DNA of 62,295 nt from Alteromonadaceae bacterium (GTDB lineage: Bacteria > Pseudomonadota > Gammaproteobacteria > Enterobacterales > Alteromonadaceae). Location of the stretch: positions 1 through 62,295 of the forward strand of contig WFQC01000034.1 in NCBI GenBank assembly GCA_015487235.1, in the 5' to 3' direction. Positions 1-10,100 of this stretch are shown piece after piece. The notes beneath the pieces are model-generated. The model was not told the DNA's origin. It ran no database searches and saw only the letters and a list, made by a program, of their open reading frames with translations. Every line of letters begins with the position of its first letter. Within the stretch, counting starts at the first letter, position 1. The translations under genes and the position numbers were made by a program.

Positions 1-614
1 CTAAAGGTGATGCTAATTACACATTGGTACAAGTCTCGGTTAATGACATTATTATGATTTTTGCTTTTGCCCCTATAAGCGCCTTTTTATTGGGAGTTAA
101 CGACATTCAAGTACCATGGCAAACCTTATTGTTGTCGGTATTATTGTATGTGATATTACCGCTAGTTTTTGGAGTGTATACACGAAAAAAACTTGAAGAT
201 AAACAGCACTACAATAAGCAAGCTATTAGCTTATTTTTAGCTAAAGTTAAACCGTGGTCTATTATCGGCTTGCTAGGCACTGTTATTTTATTATTTGCTT
301 TTCAGGCTGAAACAATTATTAAACAACCGCAAACAATTGTACTGATTGCCATTCCATTATTAATTCAAACCTATGGTATTTTTGCTATAGCTTATTTAGT
401 GGCAAAGTGGTTAAAACTAAAGCATAACATTGCAGCACCAGCCTGCATGATTGCAACCTCTAATTTTTTTGAGTTAGCGGTTGCGGTTGCTATTTCATTA
501 TTTGGCCTACATTCTGGTGCTGCGCTCGCTACAGTTGTTGGTGTTCTAGTTGAAGTTCCGGTTATGTTATCACTGGTTTATTTTGCAAATAAAACCCGCC
601 ACTGGTTTGAATAA
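1..614 (+). CDS. acr3: ACR3-family arsenite efflux permease, C-terminal part (5' end outside window)
   Basis: The open frame runs in from the left edge without a start codon (first full codon at 3), so the N-terminal part is missing. About 200 residues remain, roughly the C-terminal 60% of a normal ~350-residue ACR3 protein. Several hydrophobic segments are visible. The stretch around [11 protein letters not shown], with a conserved Glu in the membrane, and the N-terminal VSVNDIIM are typical of ACR3. Known family role: arsenite extrusion across the inner membrane, driven by the proton motive force. It is followed after 12 bp by a permease and then by thioredoxin-like, GAPDH and arsJ genes on the same strand, which fits an ars operon. 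An arsR regulator is expected upstream but cannot be seen. Confidence 0.9.
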   Translation, partial: KGDANYTLVQVSVNDIIMIFAFAPISAFLLGVNDIQVPWQTLLLSVLLYVILPLVFGVYTRKKLEDKQHYNKQAISLFLAKVKPWSIIGLLGTVILLFAFQAETIIKQPQTIVLIAIPLLIQTYGIFAIAYLVAKWLKLKHNIAAPACMIATSNFFELAVAVAISLFGLHSGAALATVVGVLVEVPVMLSLVYFANKTRHWFE

Positions 615-626
615 TAAGGAATAATT

Positions 627-1637
627 ATGTTTAAAGTCTTTACTGATTTTGCCGATTGGCTTGTGTTTGGTGTATTTAATTTATCTGCACAAACTAAATT
701 GGGCGATGCTCTACATTTTTTTGTTGAAGATGTCAGTAAAATTTTTGTGTTATTGGTGGTGATGATTTACGTTATTGCTTTGTTACGCGCCTCTCTGAAT
801 ATTGAAGCTGTACGAGATTATTTGGCAGGTAAGCATAGAGGTATTGGCTATGTATTAGGCTCTAGCTTCGGTGTTATTACACCATTTTGTTCATGTTCTA
901 GTATTCCGGTGTTTTTAGGATTTACTTCTGCAGGTATTCCTGTTGGGATCACAATGGCGTTTTTGATCACATCACCCTTAATTAATGAAGTAGCTATCTT
1001 GTTATTAATGAGCTTACTTGGATGGAAATTCACACTTATTTATATTTTTATTGGTATGACTATTGGTATTTTAGGTGGCTTTTTTCTTGATTCTATTAAA
1101 GCAGAACGTTGGCTGAAATCGTTTGCTGCAAAGGCACTACAACAAGGGCAGCAGGCACAGAATGATAATAAAAATAGTAAGCATAAAAAGGATGTATCAT
1201 TACAAAAATTAACGATGAAAGAACGCCATCAATTTGCTAAAAATGAAGCAAAAGATATTTTTTTACGCGTGTGGAAATGGGTGTTTATTGGCGTGGGGTT
1301 AGGTGCTGCACTGCATGGTTTTGTGCCAGATGGTTGGTTGCAACAGCATTTAGGAGCTGGTCAATGGTGGTCAGTACCAGCAGCTGTATTGCTGGGAATT
1401 CCTTTATATTCGAATGCGACAGGCGTTATTCCTGTTATGGAAAGCTTATTAAATAATGGCTTACCTATAGGTACAACATTGGCGTTTTGTATGAGTACTG
1501 TAGCAGCAAGTTTTCCTGAATTTATTTTATTAAAACAAGTTATGCAATGGCGATTACTCGCTGTGTTTTTTGTGATGTTGCTAGTTGCTTTTACGCTAGT
1601 CGGTTGGGTGTTTAACTTTTTAACACCTTATCTTTAA
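627..1637 (+). CDS. ArsP-like permease (DUF318/UPF0718 family)
   Basis: A 336-residue multi-spanning membrane protein. It has two halves of helices separated by a hydrophilic, Lys-rich loop at about residues 165-205. The family hallmark FCSCSS lies at about 87-92, in a run reading TPFCSCSSIPVF. Family knowledge: PF03773 proteins include ArsP, which exports trivalent organoarsenicals, and related permeases proposed to export other metals. The start is supported by AAGGAA 5-10 bp upstream. Its place between acr3 and the GAPDH/arsJ pair suggests an arsenic-related substrate, but the sequence alone does not say whether that is arsenite, methylarsenite or a thiol adduct. It is paired with the next gene, a small CxxC protein. 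Confidence 0.8.
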   Translation: MFKVFTDFADWLVFGVFNLSAQTKLGDALHFFVEDVSKIFVLLVVMIYVIALLRASLNIEAVRDYLAGKHRGIGYVLGSSFGVITPFCSCSSIPVFLGFTSAGIPVGITMAFLITSPLINEVAILLLMSLLGWKFTLIYIFIGMTIGILGGFFLDSIKAERWLKSFAAKALQQGQQAQNDNKNSKHKKDVSLQKLTMKERHQFAKNEAKDIFLRVWKWVFIGVGLGAALHGFVPDGWLQQHLGAGQWWSVPAAVLLGIPLYSNATGVIPVMESLLNNGLPIGTTLAFCMSTVAASFPEFILLKQVMQWRLLAVFFVMLLVAFTLVGWVFNFLTPYL

Positions 1638-1681
1638 CTTAATGATAATTAAAGTAATTACACTCAATAAAGGTGGATAAA

Positions 1682-1912
1682 ATGAAAGAGATCAAAGTAT
1701 TAGGTACAGGTTGTACTAAATGTAAAAATACAGTTGCAGTGATTGAAAAAGTAGCCGCAGAAAAGAATATCGCTATTAATTTAGAGAAAGTTGAAGATCC
1801 TGCTCAAATTATGACTTATGCCGTAATGAGTACGCCAGCGGTCGTTGTTGATGGAGAGGTTGTACATAAAGGGAGTGTGCCTTCAACAGATGATGTTGCC
1901 GCTTTTCTTTAG
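1682..1912 (+). CDS. Thioredoxin-like small redox protein (CxxC)
   Basis: A 76-residue protein with a thioredoxin fold pattern: a first beta strand (KEIKVLGTG), a redox motif C11-T-K-C14, and a cis-Pro-type TPAV motif near residue 53. It matches the family of small redox-active disulfide proteins often encoded beside DUF318 permeases. The ATG at 1682 is preferred over an in-frame GTG at 1673, because the Shine-Dalgarno sequence AGGTGG (1671-1676) overlaps that GTG and sits 5 bp before the ATG. There is no signal peptide, so it is cytoplasmic. I infer that it may reduce arsenic species or the permease cysteines; this is not shown by the sequence. Confidence 0.85.
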   Translation: MKEIKVLGTGCTKCKNTVAVIEKVAAEKNIAINLEKVEDPAQIMTYAVMSTPAVVVDGEVVHKGSVPSTDDVAAFL

Positions 1913-1958
1913 TCTTATATATAGATTAATTAAACTAACCTTATAGGAATAGGAAATA

Positions 1959-2987
1959 ATGAAAATTAAAGTAGGTATTAACGGTTTCGGGCGCATGGGG
2001 CGTTTGTCTATGCGGGTATTGTTTGACTTTGAAAATATTGACATTATTCAAATTAATGACCCAGCAGGTGATGCCACTACACATGCGCATTTGCTTAATT
2101 TTGATTCAGTACATGGCCGTTGGCAATATGAAGCTCAAGCAGATGAAAACAATATTATCATTAACCATGCAAAAACAGGTGAGCATAAAATAGCAGTTAC
2201 TCACAATAAAGCGATTGATGATACCGATTGGTCACAATGCGATATTGTTATTGAAGCTTCGGGCAAAATGAAAAGCAAGGCGTTGTTGCAATCGTATTTA
2301 GATCAAGGTGTAAAACGCGTGGTTATTACCGCACCAGTAAAAGAAGAAGGTGTGTTAAATATTGTGATGGGAGTTAATGATCACTTATACGATGCGACTA
2401 AACACACAATTGTAACGGCAGCTTCTTGTACTACCAACTGTTTAGCCCCTGTAGTGAAAGTGATCCATGAAAAAATTGGTATAAAACATGGCAGCATGAC
2501 AACCATTCATGATATTACCAATACACAAACTATTATTGATGCACCTCATAAAGACTTGCGTAGAGCACGCTCATGTGGCACTAGCTTAATTCCTACCACA
2601 ACAGGGTCGGCAACAGCTATTACGCATATTTTTCCAGAGCTTAAAGGTAAGCTTAATGGTCACGCGGTACGAGTACCTTTAACTAATGCGTCTATTACTG
2701 ATTGTGTATTTGAATTAAACCGCGCAACGACTGTTGAAGAAGCCAATCAGTTATTATCTGATGCTGCTCAAAGTGAATTAAAAAACATTTTAGGCTTTGA
2801 AACTCGCCCGTTAGTGTCTATTGATTATAAAACTGACCCGCGTTCAGCTATTGTTGATGCTTTATCAACTATGGTCATTAACGATACTCAACTTAAATTA
2901 TACGTTTGGTATGACAATGAATGGGGCTATGCAAATCGTGTTGCTGAACTCGTTGCTAAAGTAGGCTCTCAAGATAAGTTACAGTAA
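1959..2987 (+). CDS. ArsJ-associated glyceraldehyde-3-phosphate dehydrogenase
   Basis: A type I GAPDH of 342 residues. The N-terminal NAD-binding motif [10 protein letters not shown] is at 6-15. The catalytic Cys157 lies in ASCTTNC and the catalytic His184 in [10 protein letters not shown]. The last motif differs from the HAYTNDQ of glycolytic enzymes and is typical of the arsenic-linked subfamily. Known role: it uses arsenate in place of phosphate to form 1-arseno-3-phosphoglycerate, which ArsJ expels. AGGAA precedes the ATG. The stop codon lies one base before the arsJ start, so the two genes are tightly coupled. This gene is probably a resistance paralogue and not the main glycolytic GAPDH. 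Confidence 0.93.
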   Translation: MKIKVGINGFGRMGRLSMRVLFDFENIDIIQINDPAGDATTHAHLLNFDSVHGRWQYEAQADENNIIINHAKTGEHKIAVTHNKAIDDTDWSQCDIVIEASGKMKSKALLQSYLDQGVKRVVITAPVKEEGVLNIVMGVNDHLYDATKHTIVTAASCTTNCLAPVVKVIHEKIGIKHGSMTTIHDITNTQTIIDAPHKDLRRARSCGTSLIPTTTGSATAITHIFPELKGKLNGHAVRVPLTNASITDCVFELNRATTVEEANQLLSDAAQSELKNILGFETRPLVSIDYKTDPRSAIVDALSTMVINDTQLKLYVWYDNEWGYANRVAELVAKVGSQDKLQ

Positions 2988-2988
2988 T

Positions 2989-4227
2989 ATGCCATTTTCA
3001 GCATTATCTACACAAATAAAACAATACCTTGTTATTACGGGTAACTATTGGGCATTTACCTTAACTGATGGCGCTTTGCGTATGTTAGTGGTGCTGTATT
3101 TTAATCAGCTTGGTTACAGCCCATTAAGTATTGCTATGTTATTTTTGTTCTATGAAATCTTTGGCGTGGTAACTAACTTAGTTGGCGGCTGGTTAGGAGC
3201 GCGTTTAGGGTTAAATAAAACCATGAATATTGGTTTAGCCATGCAAGTAGTTGCCTTGTTAATGTTAACTGTGCCGAGTGAGTATTTAACTGTTGTATTT
3301 GTTATGGCAGCACAAGCGTTGTCGGGTATTGCTAAAGACTTAAATAAAATGAGTGCTAAAAGTGCCATTAAGCTATTAGTTCCTAAAACAGGGCAAGTTA
3401 ATGAAAGTGAACAAAAACTTTATCAGTGGGTTGCCTTATTAACTGGCTCTAAAAATGCGCTAAAAGGTATTGGCTTTTTCTTAGGAGGCTTATTGCTGAC
3501 GTTATTAGGGTTTAAAGGTGCTTTAATGTTAATGGCCGCTGTACTTTTTGTTGTATGGATCATGAGCTTATGGCTACTCAAACAAGACTTAGGCAAAACA
3601 AAAAATAAAGCTAAATTTAGTGAACTGTTTTCAAAAAGCCCTGCAATTAATATTTTATCGGCAGCGCGCATGTTTTTGTTTGGCTCGCGCGATGTTTGGT
3701 TTGTGGTTGCTTTGCCCGTGTATCTGGCGGTAAATTTTAATTGGGGTGATTGGCGTGTCGGTGCTTTTATGGCAACGTGGGTTATTGGTTATGGCATTAT
3801 TCAAGCTATTGCGCCACGTATTACCGGTAAAAATAAAGCACAAGCTTCGCAGCAAACACCTGATGGTAGAGCCGCACTAAAGTGGGCAATGTTATTAAGT
3901 ATTACTCCGTTGATTATTATTGCTGGCTTACATTTTGATTTTTACCCTAAGCAATTCTTAATTATAGGTTTACTCATTTTTGGTGCTGTATTTGCTGTTA
4001 ATTCATCGCTGCACAGCTATTTAATCGTGAGTTATGCTGACAGTGAGGGTGTGTCTATGGATGTTGGCTTTTATTATATGGCTAATGCTATGGGGCGACT
4101 TATAGGTACGGTATTGTCAGGCTTTGTTTATCAAGCTTACGGCCTTGAAGCCTGTTTATGGATATCAACCTTATTTATTGTTTTAACGGTATTTATTTCG
4201 TTAAAGCTACCCCATAAAGCGAGATAA
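2989..4227 (+). CDS. arsJ: ArsJ, organoarsenical (1-arseno-3-phosphoglycerate) efflux MFS transporter
   Basis: A 412-residue protein of the major facilitator type with about twelve hydrophobic helices. The conserved segment FYYMANAMGRLIGT near residue 360 and the N-terminal NYWAFTLTDGALRMLVVLYF are characteristic of ArsJ. Known function: export of the unstable product of the GAPDH encoded immediately upstream; the product decays outside the cell to arsenate, giving arsenate resistance. The start codon follows the GAPDH stop after one base with only a weak ribosome site, so translational coupling is likely. It ends the arsenic operon and faces the convergent CDF gene across 35 bp with no clear terminator. 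Confidence 0.93.
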   Translation: MPFSALSTQIKQYLVITGNYWAFTLTDGALRMLVVLYFNQLGYSPLSIAMLFLFYEIFGVVTNLVGGWLGARLGLNKTMNIGLAMQVVALLMLTVPSEYLTVVFVMAAQALSGIAKDLNKMSAKSAIKLLVPKTGQVNESEQKLYQWVALLTGSKNALKGIGFFLGGLLLTLLGFKGALMLMAAVLFVVWIMSLWLLKQDLGKTKNKAKFSELFSKSPAINILSAARMFLFGSRDVWFVVALPVYLAVNFNWGDWRVGAFMATWVIGYGIIQAIAPRITGKNKAQASQQTPDGRAALKWAMLLSITPLIIIAGLHFDFYPKQFLIIGLLIFGAVFAVNSSLHSYLIVSYADSEGVSMDVGFYYMANAMGRLIGTVLSGFVYQAYGLEACLWISTLFIVLTVFISLKLPHKAR

Positions 4228-4262
4228 CGCAGCTAGTTATTATTTATTCGGGGGGCTACAGG

Positions 4263-5231
4263 CTATTTATCTCGACAAACTTCATCAGCAAATTCAAATT
4301 CTATGGTGGTATGAGCAAGGTTATAAGGTTTAAGCTTATCGGCTATCTCTGCTTTTAGCTTGGTTAATTGCTCTGCTAATTGCGTTTGTTCAAGTGTATC
4401 TGATAACACTAAATGTACGGTAAGTACGTGCTGTTCGCCATCAAGAGACCATAAATGTAAATGATGAATATCGTTAACACTGCTAAGTTCTGCTAATGAT
4501 TGTTGAATATTTTCTCGAATAGTGGCATCGGGAGTTGCTTGTAAAAATAAGCGAATAGCCGTTTTTAAATTTTTTAAAACATTAAATAAAATAAATAAGG
4601 TAAAACCAATCGAAAGTAGTGGGTCAAGAATAGGCAAGTCAACAAACATTAAGGTGATGGCAACAATCAATACCGCTAGCCAACCTAAAACGTCTTCTAA
4701 TAAATGCCAGTTAAGTACGCGCTCATTAAGTGTTTTACCTGCGCTTAGCTTATAAGCGGCATAACCATTAACTACTACGCCTAATATAGCAAGCCATAAC
4801 ATGCCTTGTACGTGTGGCATTTCGGGAGCAAGTAAACGCGGAAAAGATTCAGTCAGTACCCAAATAGAGCCAGCAATTAACACCATACCATTGATGAAAG
4901 CACCTAATAAAGAAAAACGTTGATAGCCATAACTGAAAGTATTGTTTGCTTGCTTTAAGCTGAGTTTACTTAAAATCCACGCTAAACCAATAGATAAACT
5001 ATCCCCAAGGTCATGTACAGCATCAGCCATAATAGCCGTTGAGTTAGTTAAATAGCCACCAATAAATTCGATAATAGTAAAACAAACATTCAGTAAAAAA
5101 GCCCAGCCAATGCGATTTGAAGACATGTCTTTAGGAATATGGCTGTGGGTATGACCATGTGCATGACTATGATTATGATCAGCATGTTGATGAGACGGTA
5201 CTTTAGTGGCTTGAGATGGCTCTGGTTGCAT
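4263..5231 (-). CDS. Cation diffusion facilitator (CzcD/DmeF-type) metal exporter
   Basis: A 322-residue CDF transporter. Residues about 14-34 form a His-rich tail (HADHNHSHAHGH and more) that probably binds metal. About six transmembrane helices follow, with the HxxxD-type metal site in DAVHDLGDS, and then a cytoplasmic C-terminal ferredoxin-like domain ending near residue 320. Family role: export of Zn(II), Co(II), Cd(II) or similar divalent ions from the cytoplasm in exchange for protons. It is transcribed in the same direction as the multicopper oxidase and RND efflux genes, 91 bp after the oxidase, so it belongs to the metal-resistance block. The exact metal cannot be fixed from sequence. 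Confidence 0.9.
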   Translation of the reverse strand: MQPEPSQATKVPSHQHADHNHSHAHGHTHSHIPKDMSSNRIGWAFLLNVCFTIIEFIGGYLTNSTAIMADAVHDLGDSLSIGLAWILSKLSLKQANNTFSYGYQRFSLLGAFINGMVLIAGSIWVLTESFPRLLAPEMPHVQGMLWLAILGVVVNGYAAYKLSAGKTLNERVLNWHLLEDVLGWLAVLIVAITLMFVDLPILDPLLSIGFTLFILFNVLKNLKTAIRLFLQATPDATIRENIQQSLAELSSVNDIHHLHLWSLDGEQHVLTVHLVLSDTLEQTQLAEQLTKLKAEIADKLKPYNLAHTTIEFEFADEVCRDK

Positions 5232-5322
5232 TCGCTTATAATACCTTGCAAAATAATCTTAGCTTTACAAGGTATCATAAAGGATGCTTATTAAAGCAAC
5301 AAGGCATTATTTTAGTGCTTAT

Positions 5323-6804
5323 TTATACTACAACAAATTGCCCCATCATGCCTGCATCTTCATGTTCAAGAAAATGACAGTGATACATATATTTACCATT
5401 GGCATCGGCATAATCAGTCATGGTAACTAAAAAACGCACAGTTTCGCCTGCAGGAATAAAGACCGTATCTTTGTAGCCTTTTTCATTATCAGCTACTTGT
5501 GCGGTTGAACCATTGCGATCAATTACTTGAAAATGAGTGGCATGAATATGAAAGTTATGAGGCATATTCATGGTATTGGTTATTTCCCAAATCTCTGTTT
5601 GATCTAACGGTACTGTTTCATTAATAACCGTCATATCCATCGCTTGATTGTTAATGGTTAATACTGGGTTACCCATATTTCCCATGCCTTCTAAGGTGAA
5701 GGTGCGGGTATTGCTTGCTTGGCTTGGGTCAACAGCGGCTAAGGTGGTTAAACTTGTTGGTAATGAGGTTACGGGTGCTGTTTCATTATTTACCGTAATA
5801 GTTAGCGCTGTTGCACTGCGTTGATCTATTGACTCTAGTACATTAAGTACAACGCTATTACTGGCATCGTTGGCGAGATCAACAACAATTTCAGCACGTT
5901 CACCGGGGCTTAAACGCACCGAAGTCAGTGTTACCGGTTGTTCTAACAGGGAATTATCGGTAGCAATTTGTTGAAATTGACGATTATCAGCAAAGCTAAA
6001 ATGATACACTCCAGCATTACTACCATTTAATAAACGTAAACGTAACAGCCCCGCTTTGGCATTAAATACTGGAGCCACTTGACCATTCGTTATAAAGTTC
6101 TCTCCGCGGTAACCTTGCATAATTTGCTGATTAGTGGGCGTATAGCTAAATTGACCTGCATTATCAAAAACTCTGTCTTGAACCACTAATGGAATATCAT
6201 CAACGCCATAAGTTTTTGGTAAATCAAGTGCTTGGCTTTCTTCATCTTCAATAATGATCAAACCCGCTAAACCTTGGTAAACATGCTCGGCTGTTTTTCC
6301 CATTTCGTGAGGATGATACCAATTAGTGCAGGCTTTTTGATTAACGGTATATTGTGCTTGCCAAGTTTCACCAACGCCAATAAGCTGATGAGGGCCGCCA
6401 TCCATTACAGCAGGTAAATGCATACCATGACCGTGCATGGTTGTGGTTTCTGCTAAATTATTGGTGAAGTTAATGCTAACTTGCTCGCCTTGTCTTAATA
6501 ATAAGGTTGGGCCTAAATAAGTTGCATTAATACCAAAAGTGTTAGTATCAAATTCATAATAAAATTTATGGGTAGCCTCTTCAATAGCCAAATCAAATTG
6601 CTTAACACCATTGACAGGTGTTGGGTCTAATAGTGTTGGAATAGCAAGCGCTTCACCTGTGATCAAGCCAGTAGAGGGCGTTGTTGGTGGTGGGCTTGGC
6701 GGTGGTGTGGTGTTGTTAGTATTATCATTACTGCTGCCGCCGCAACCGGTTAATAGTAAAAAAGAAGTAGCGGCACTATAAGTTAAAAAGTCACGTCTGC
6801 GCAT
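5323..6804 (-). CDS. Multicopper oxidase with Tat-type lipoprotein signal
   Basis: A 493-residue multicopper oxidase of the CueO/CopA kind. The N-terminus has a twin-arginine start (MRRRDFL), a hydrophobic core and a lipobox LLTGC at 18-22, then a Ser/Pro/Thr-rich linker to residue 45. Copper ligands are all visible: HGHGMH at 124-129, WYHPH at 162-166, HNFHIHATHF around 415-425, and the C-terminal HCHFLEHEDAGMM around 475-487, which includes the type 1 Cys476. The likely role is periplasmic oxidation of Cu(I), with electrons passed to O2. Its own promoter must lie in the 368-bp gap upstream, which holds a terminator and a MITE-like element. Oxidation of other substrates is possible. Confidence 0.92.
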   Translation of the reverse strand: MRRRDFLTYSAATSFLLLTGCGGSSNDNTNNTTPPPSPPPTTPSTGLITGEALAIPTLLDPTPVNGVKQFDLAIEEATHKFYYEFDTNTFGINATYLGPTLLLRQGEQVSINFTNNLAETTTMHGHGMHLPAVMDGGPHQLIGVGETWQAQYTVNQKACTNWYHPHEMGKTAEHVYQGLAGLIIIEDEESQALDLPKTYGVDDIPLVVQDRVFDNAGQFSYTPTNQQIMQGYRGENFITNGQVAPVFNAKAGLLRLRLLNGSNAGVYHFSFADNRQFQQIATDNSLLEQPVTLTSVRLSPGERAEIVVDLANDASNSVVLNVLESIDQRSATALTITVNNETAPVTSLPTSLTTLAAVDPSQASNTRTFTLEGMGNMGNPVLTINNQAMDMTVINETVPLDQTEIWEITNTMNMPHNFHIHATHFQVIDRNGSTAQVADNEKGYKDTVFIPAGETVRFLVTMTDYADANGKYMYHCHFLEHEDAGMMGQFVVV

Positions 6805-6899
6805 AGTTTTTCCTTTTGTTAGTCCTGATAATAGTTATAACGCAAAATACAATATTAGCAAGTTCTTTATTAGGTTGTTGAGTATTTGTCATGATATTT

Positions 6900-7095
6900 A
6901 ACCCTCAACTCGGGATAAGAAGTTGGCTAAGGTATTGATATATCACTATTTTATATGGATTATTATTTTGGCTAGGTGTTTTTTCTTAGAACAAGACAAA
7001 TTTGCCAAGTAATAGCAAGCTATTGCGAGCAAATTTAACGCTGTTATCAGTAAAAACAACAGCTAAAAAGCAAGTTGTTATCCCGAGCTGAGGTT
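6900..7095. mobile_element. MITE-like element with ~26-bp imperfect terminal inverted repeats
   Basis: The left arm (6900-6927) reads AACCCTCAACTCGGGATAAG and onwards. The right arm (7070-7095) on the opposite strand reads AACCTCAGCTCGGGATAACA and onwards. The arms share the core CTCGGGATAA and about 22 of 26 positions, with one indel. The ~140 bp between them has no open frame and contains short internal palindromes (for example AATAGCAAGCTATT at 7011-7024). This architecture fits a non-autonomous miniature element. No transposase gene is in the window, and no clear target duplication was identified. Confidence 0.55.
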
Positions 7096-7112
7096 ATTTA
7101 GCAAAGATAAAT

Positions 7113-7149
7113 AAAAAAGCGCGTTAGTAGTAAACTAACACGCTTTTTT
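7113..7149 (-). terminator. Rho-independent terminator of the RND efflux operon
   Basis: The arms AAAAAAGCGCGTTAG (7113-7127) and CTAACACGCTTTTTT (7135-7149) pair with one mismatch around a 7-base loop. Poly-A and poly-T flanks make it usable on both strands. It lies 24 bp past the stop of the RND permease gene. Confidence 0.85.
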
Positions 7150-7172
7150 AAGATGGCAATATTTAGTTGCTT

Positions 7173-10100
7173 TTAACGTTGCATTTCTATGATTTTTTCT
7201 TTTGAAAACCAAGTGTAAAGCACAGGCAATACAAACAAGGTTAAGAAGGTAGCAGTGATCAAACCACCTACAATAACAGTTGCTAGAGGGCGTTGAATTT
7301 CAGAACCAACGCCTGTTGATAATATCATTGGAATTAACCCTAATGCGGCAATAATGGCTGTCATTAATACTGGGCGTAATCGTGAAATAGCACCTTCAAA
7401 AACGGCATTAGCAATACCCTTTGCATCAGTTATTTTTGAGCTTTCTATGCGTAAGTTAATAGCTTCAACCATTACTACGCCATTAAGCACCGCTACACCA
7501 AAGAGTGTGATAAAACCTATTGAGCTAGGTACTGATAAATATTGCCCTGAAATATATAAAGCAACAATACCACCAATCATGGCTAAAGGCAGGTTTATAA
7601 GTATTAACATGGCTTGGCCAACACTATGAAACGCAAAATAGAGTAATAGGGCGATCATCGCAATAGATAAAGGCACTACAATCATCAAACGTTGCTGTGC
7701 ACGCTGTTGATTTTCGAATTGCCCACCAATATCAACTGAATAGCCTGTAGGTAATTTAACCTTGTCAGTTATTGCTTGGCGAATGTCTTTTACAACGCTC
7801 CCCATATCTCTATCTTGTACATTGGCTTGAATAACCACACGGCGTTGCACATCATCTCGACGTACCTGTGGAGGCCCTGATTCAATCGCAATATCGGCGA
7901 CATCACCTAAACGCACCCAAGCACCATTAGGGGCTTGTAAACGTAAATCAGCAATGGCTTGGCTATCTTGTCTAAAGGTTTTGGCTAAGCGTAAATAAAT
8001 ATCGTAACGTTCGTTACCATTAATGACTTGACCGACTTCACGCCCGCCAATGCCATCGCGAACAAGCTCCATAACATCGCCAACAGAAAGACCAAAGCGT
8101 GAGAGTTGACGGCGATCAGGCTTGATCACTAACTGTGATTCACCCGCAATTTGTTCCATGGCTACATCGCGAGCCCCTTCAATATTTTGTACCGCCTTAA
8201 CAATCGCTTGTCCTTGCTCGGCAAGTACATCAAGATCAGGGCCAAATAATTTAATCGCTAATTGGGCTTTAACCCCTGATAATAATTCATCGACACGGGT
8301 CGCAATAGGTTGTGAAAAGTTAAGCAATAATCCTGGAAATTGCTCAAGCTTTTCTTCCATAAGGCTTTGTAGTTCTTGGCGAGTATCAGCAGTTGTCCAT
8401 TGCTCGTGAGGTTTTAAACCGATATAAATTTCAATATTACTCACCGGCTCAGGATCACCACCTACTTCTGCACGACCAATACGACTTGCAGCATAAGTAA
8501 CCTCTGGAAATTCTAGTAAGAGTTTTTCTAACTTAGGGGCAACACTTAATGCTGTTTCAAGACTGGTTGATGGAGCCATTGTTGCACGTAAATTTATAGT
8601 GCCTTCTTCTAACTCAGGAACAAACTCTGTACCTAAATGTGGTACTAAAAATAGCGCACTAACTAATAACGCTGCCGCGCCAAGCAAGACAATTTTTTTC
8701 GCTTGCATTGCCTTTGTTAATGCGTTGCGATAAGCTTTTTCTAAAACGCGTACGATTGGGCTTACTCTTGCACCTTTTTTCGGTGATAAACCGCGCTTAA
8801 ATAAGAAGCTTGCTAAAGCAGGAACAACAATCAGTGAAACTGCAAGCGATGCTGCCATGGCAATCATGATACTAATGGCCATAGGTTGAAATAATTTACC
8901 TTCAACGCCCTCTAAGCTAAAGAGTGGTGCAAATACTACCATGATAATAGTCACCGCAAAAAAGACGGGTTTAGCCACTTCTTTAGCGGCTTCTTGAATA
9001 CGAAGACCAACATTAGTATCATCTTCAGGTTTGAAATCGTGACCTTGCTCATGGCGTTCATCAGGATGGCTTAAATGCTTAAAAATATTTTCCATCATAA
9101 CAACCGCTCCATCAACCATCATCCCAATAGCAACAGCTAAGCCGCCTAATGACATTAAATTAGCTGATAAACCATGATAAGCCATAACGGTTAGCGCCAT
9201 ACCTACCGAGAGTGGAATTGAAATCAGTACCAAAAGTACTGCACGAATATTAAGTAAAAAAAGTATAAGTACGATAACTATAAATACAAAGGCTTCGAGT
9301 AAGGCTTTTACAACGGTATCTACGGCTTTTTCTATAAGATCTGCTTGATCATAGATGGCTTCAAAACGCACGCCTTCAGGTAAGGCTTGTTGAATTAATG
9401 GTATTCTATCTTTTATACCGTCAATGGTGACTTTGGTGTTAGCCCCCATACGTTTAAGTACAATGCCTGAGACTACCTCACCTAAAAATTCACTGTTATT
9501 TTCACCGACACGTTTGGTCATGGTAACCGCGCCTTGGCGAATTTCACTACCAAATTCTATGGTTGCAACATCAGATAAATACACAACAGTGCCATTAATC
9601 GTTTTTACCGGTATTTGCGCTAACTCTTTTAGCCCTTGTTCACCTGAACTTAACCAACCAACACCACGAATAATTAGTTGCTCTTGCCCTCTATCCATAT
9701 ACCAACCACCCGCGTTGTTATTATTATTTTCAAGTGCATTGGCAACATCTTCTTGAGTAATTTGATAGGCTAGTAAACGCGAAGGGTTAATATTAACTTG
9801 GTATTGTTTTACTTCACCCCCAAAGGCAAGTACATCAGTTACGCCGTCAACAGGCATAAGTAATAGTTTTACTACCCAATCATTAAGGCTGCGTAATGAC
9901 ATTTTGTCATAGCCAGAGTCTTTATCAGCTAATAATAAATATTGATAAACTTGACCTAAACCTGAAGTATTTGGCCCTATTTCGGGTGTACCAACACCGT
10001 CAGGGATCATTTCTTTTGCTGATTGCAAGCGTTCAAATACCAGTTGACGGGCAAAATAAATATCAGTGCCTTCTTTAAAAACAACAGTAATACCTGATAA

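Larger units (their letters stand above)
6805..7172. other. Intergenic region: oxidase promoter, MITE-like element, terminator
   Basis: This 368-bp gap separates the RND operon from the multicopper oxidase, both on the minus strand. It holds a ~196-bp inverted-repeat element (6900-7095) and a strong hairpin terminator (7113-7149). The remaining ~95 bp next to the oxidase start must contain its promoter and ribosome site; an AAGGAAAA stretch on the minus strand precedes the ATG. I see no coding potential here. Confidence 0.6.
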
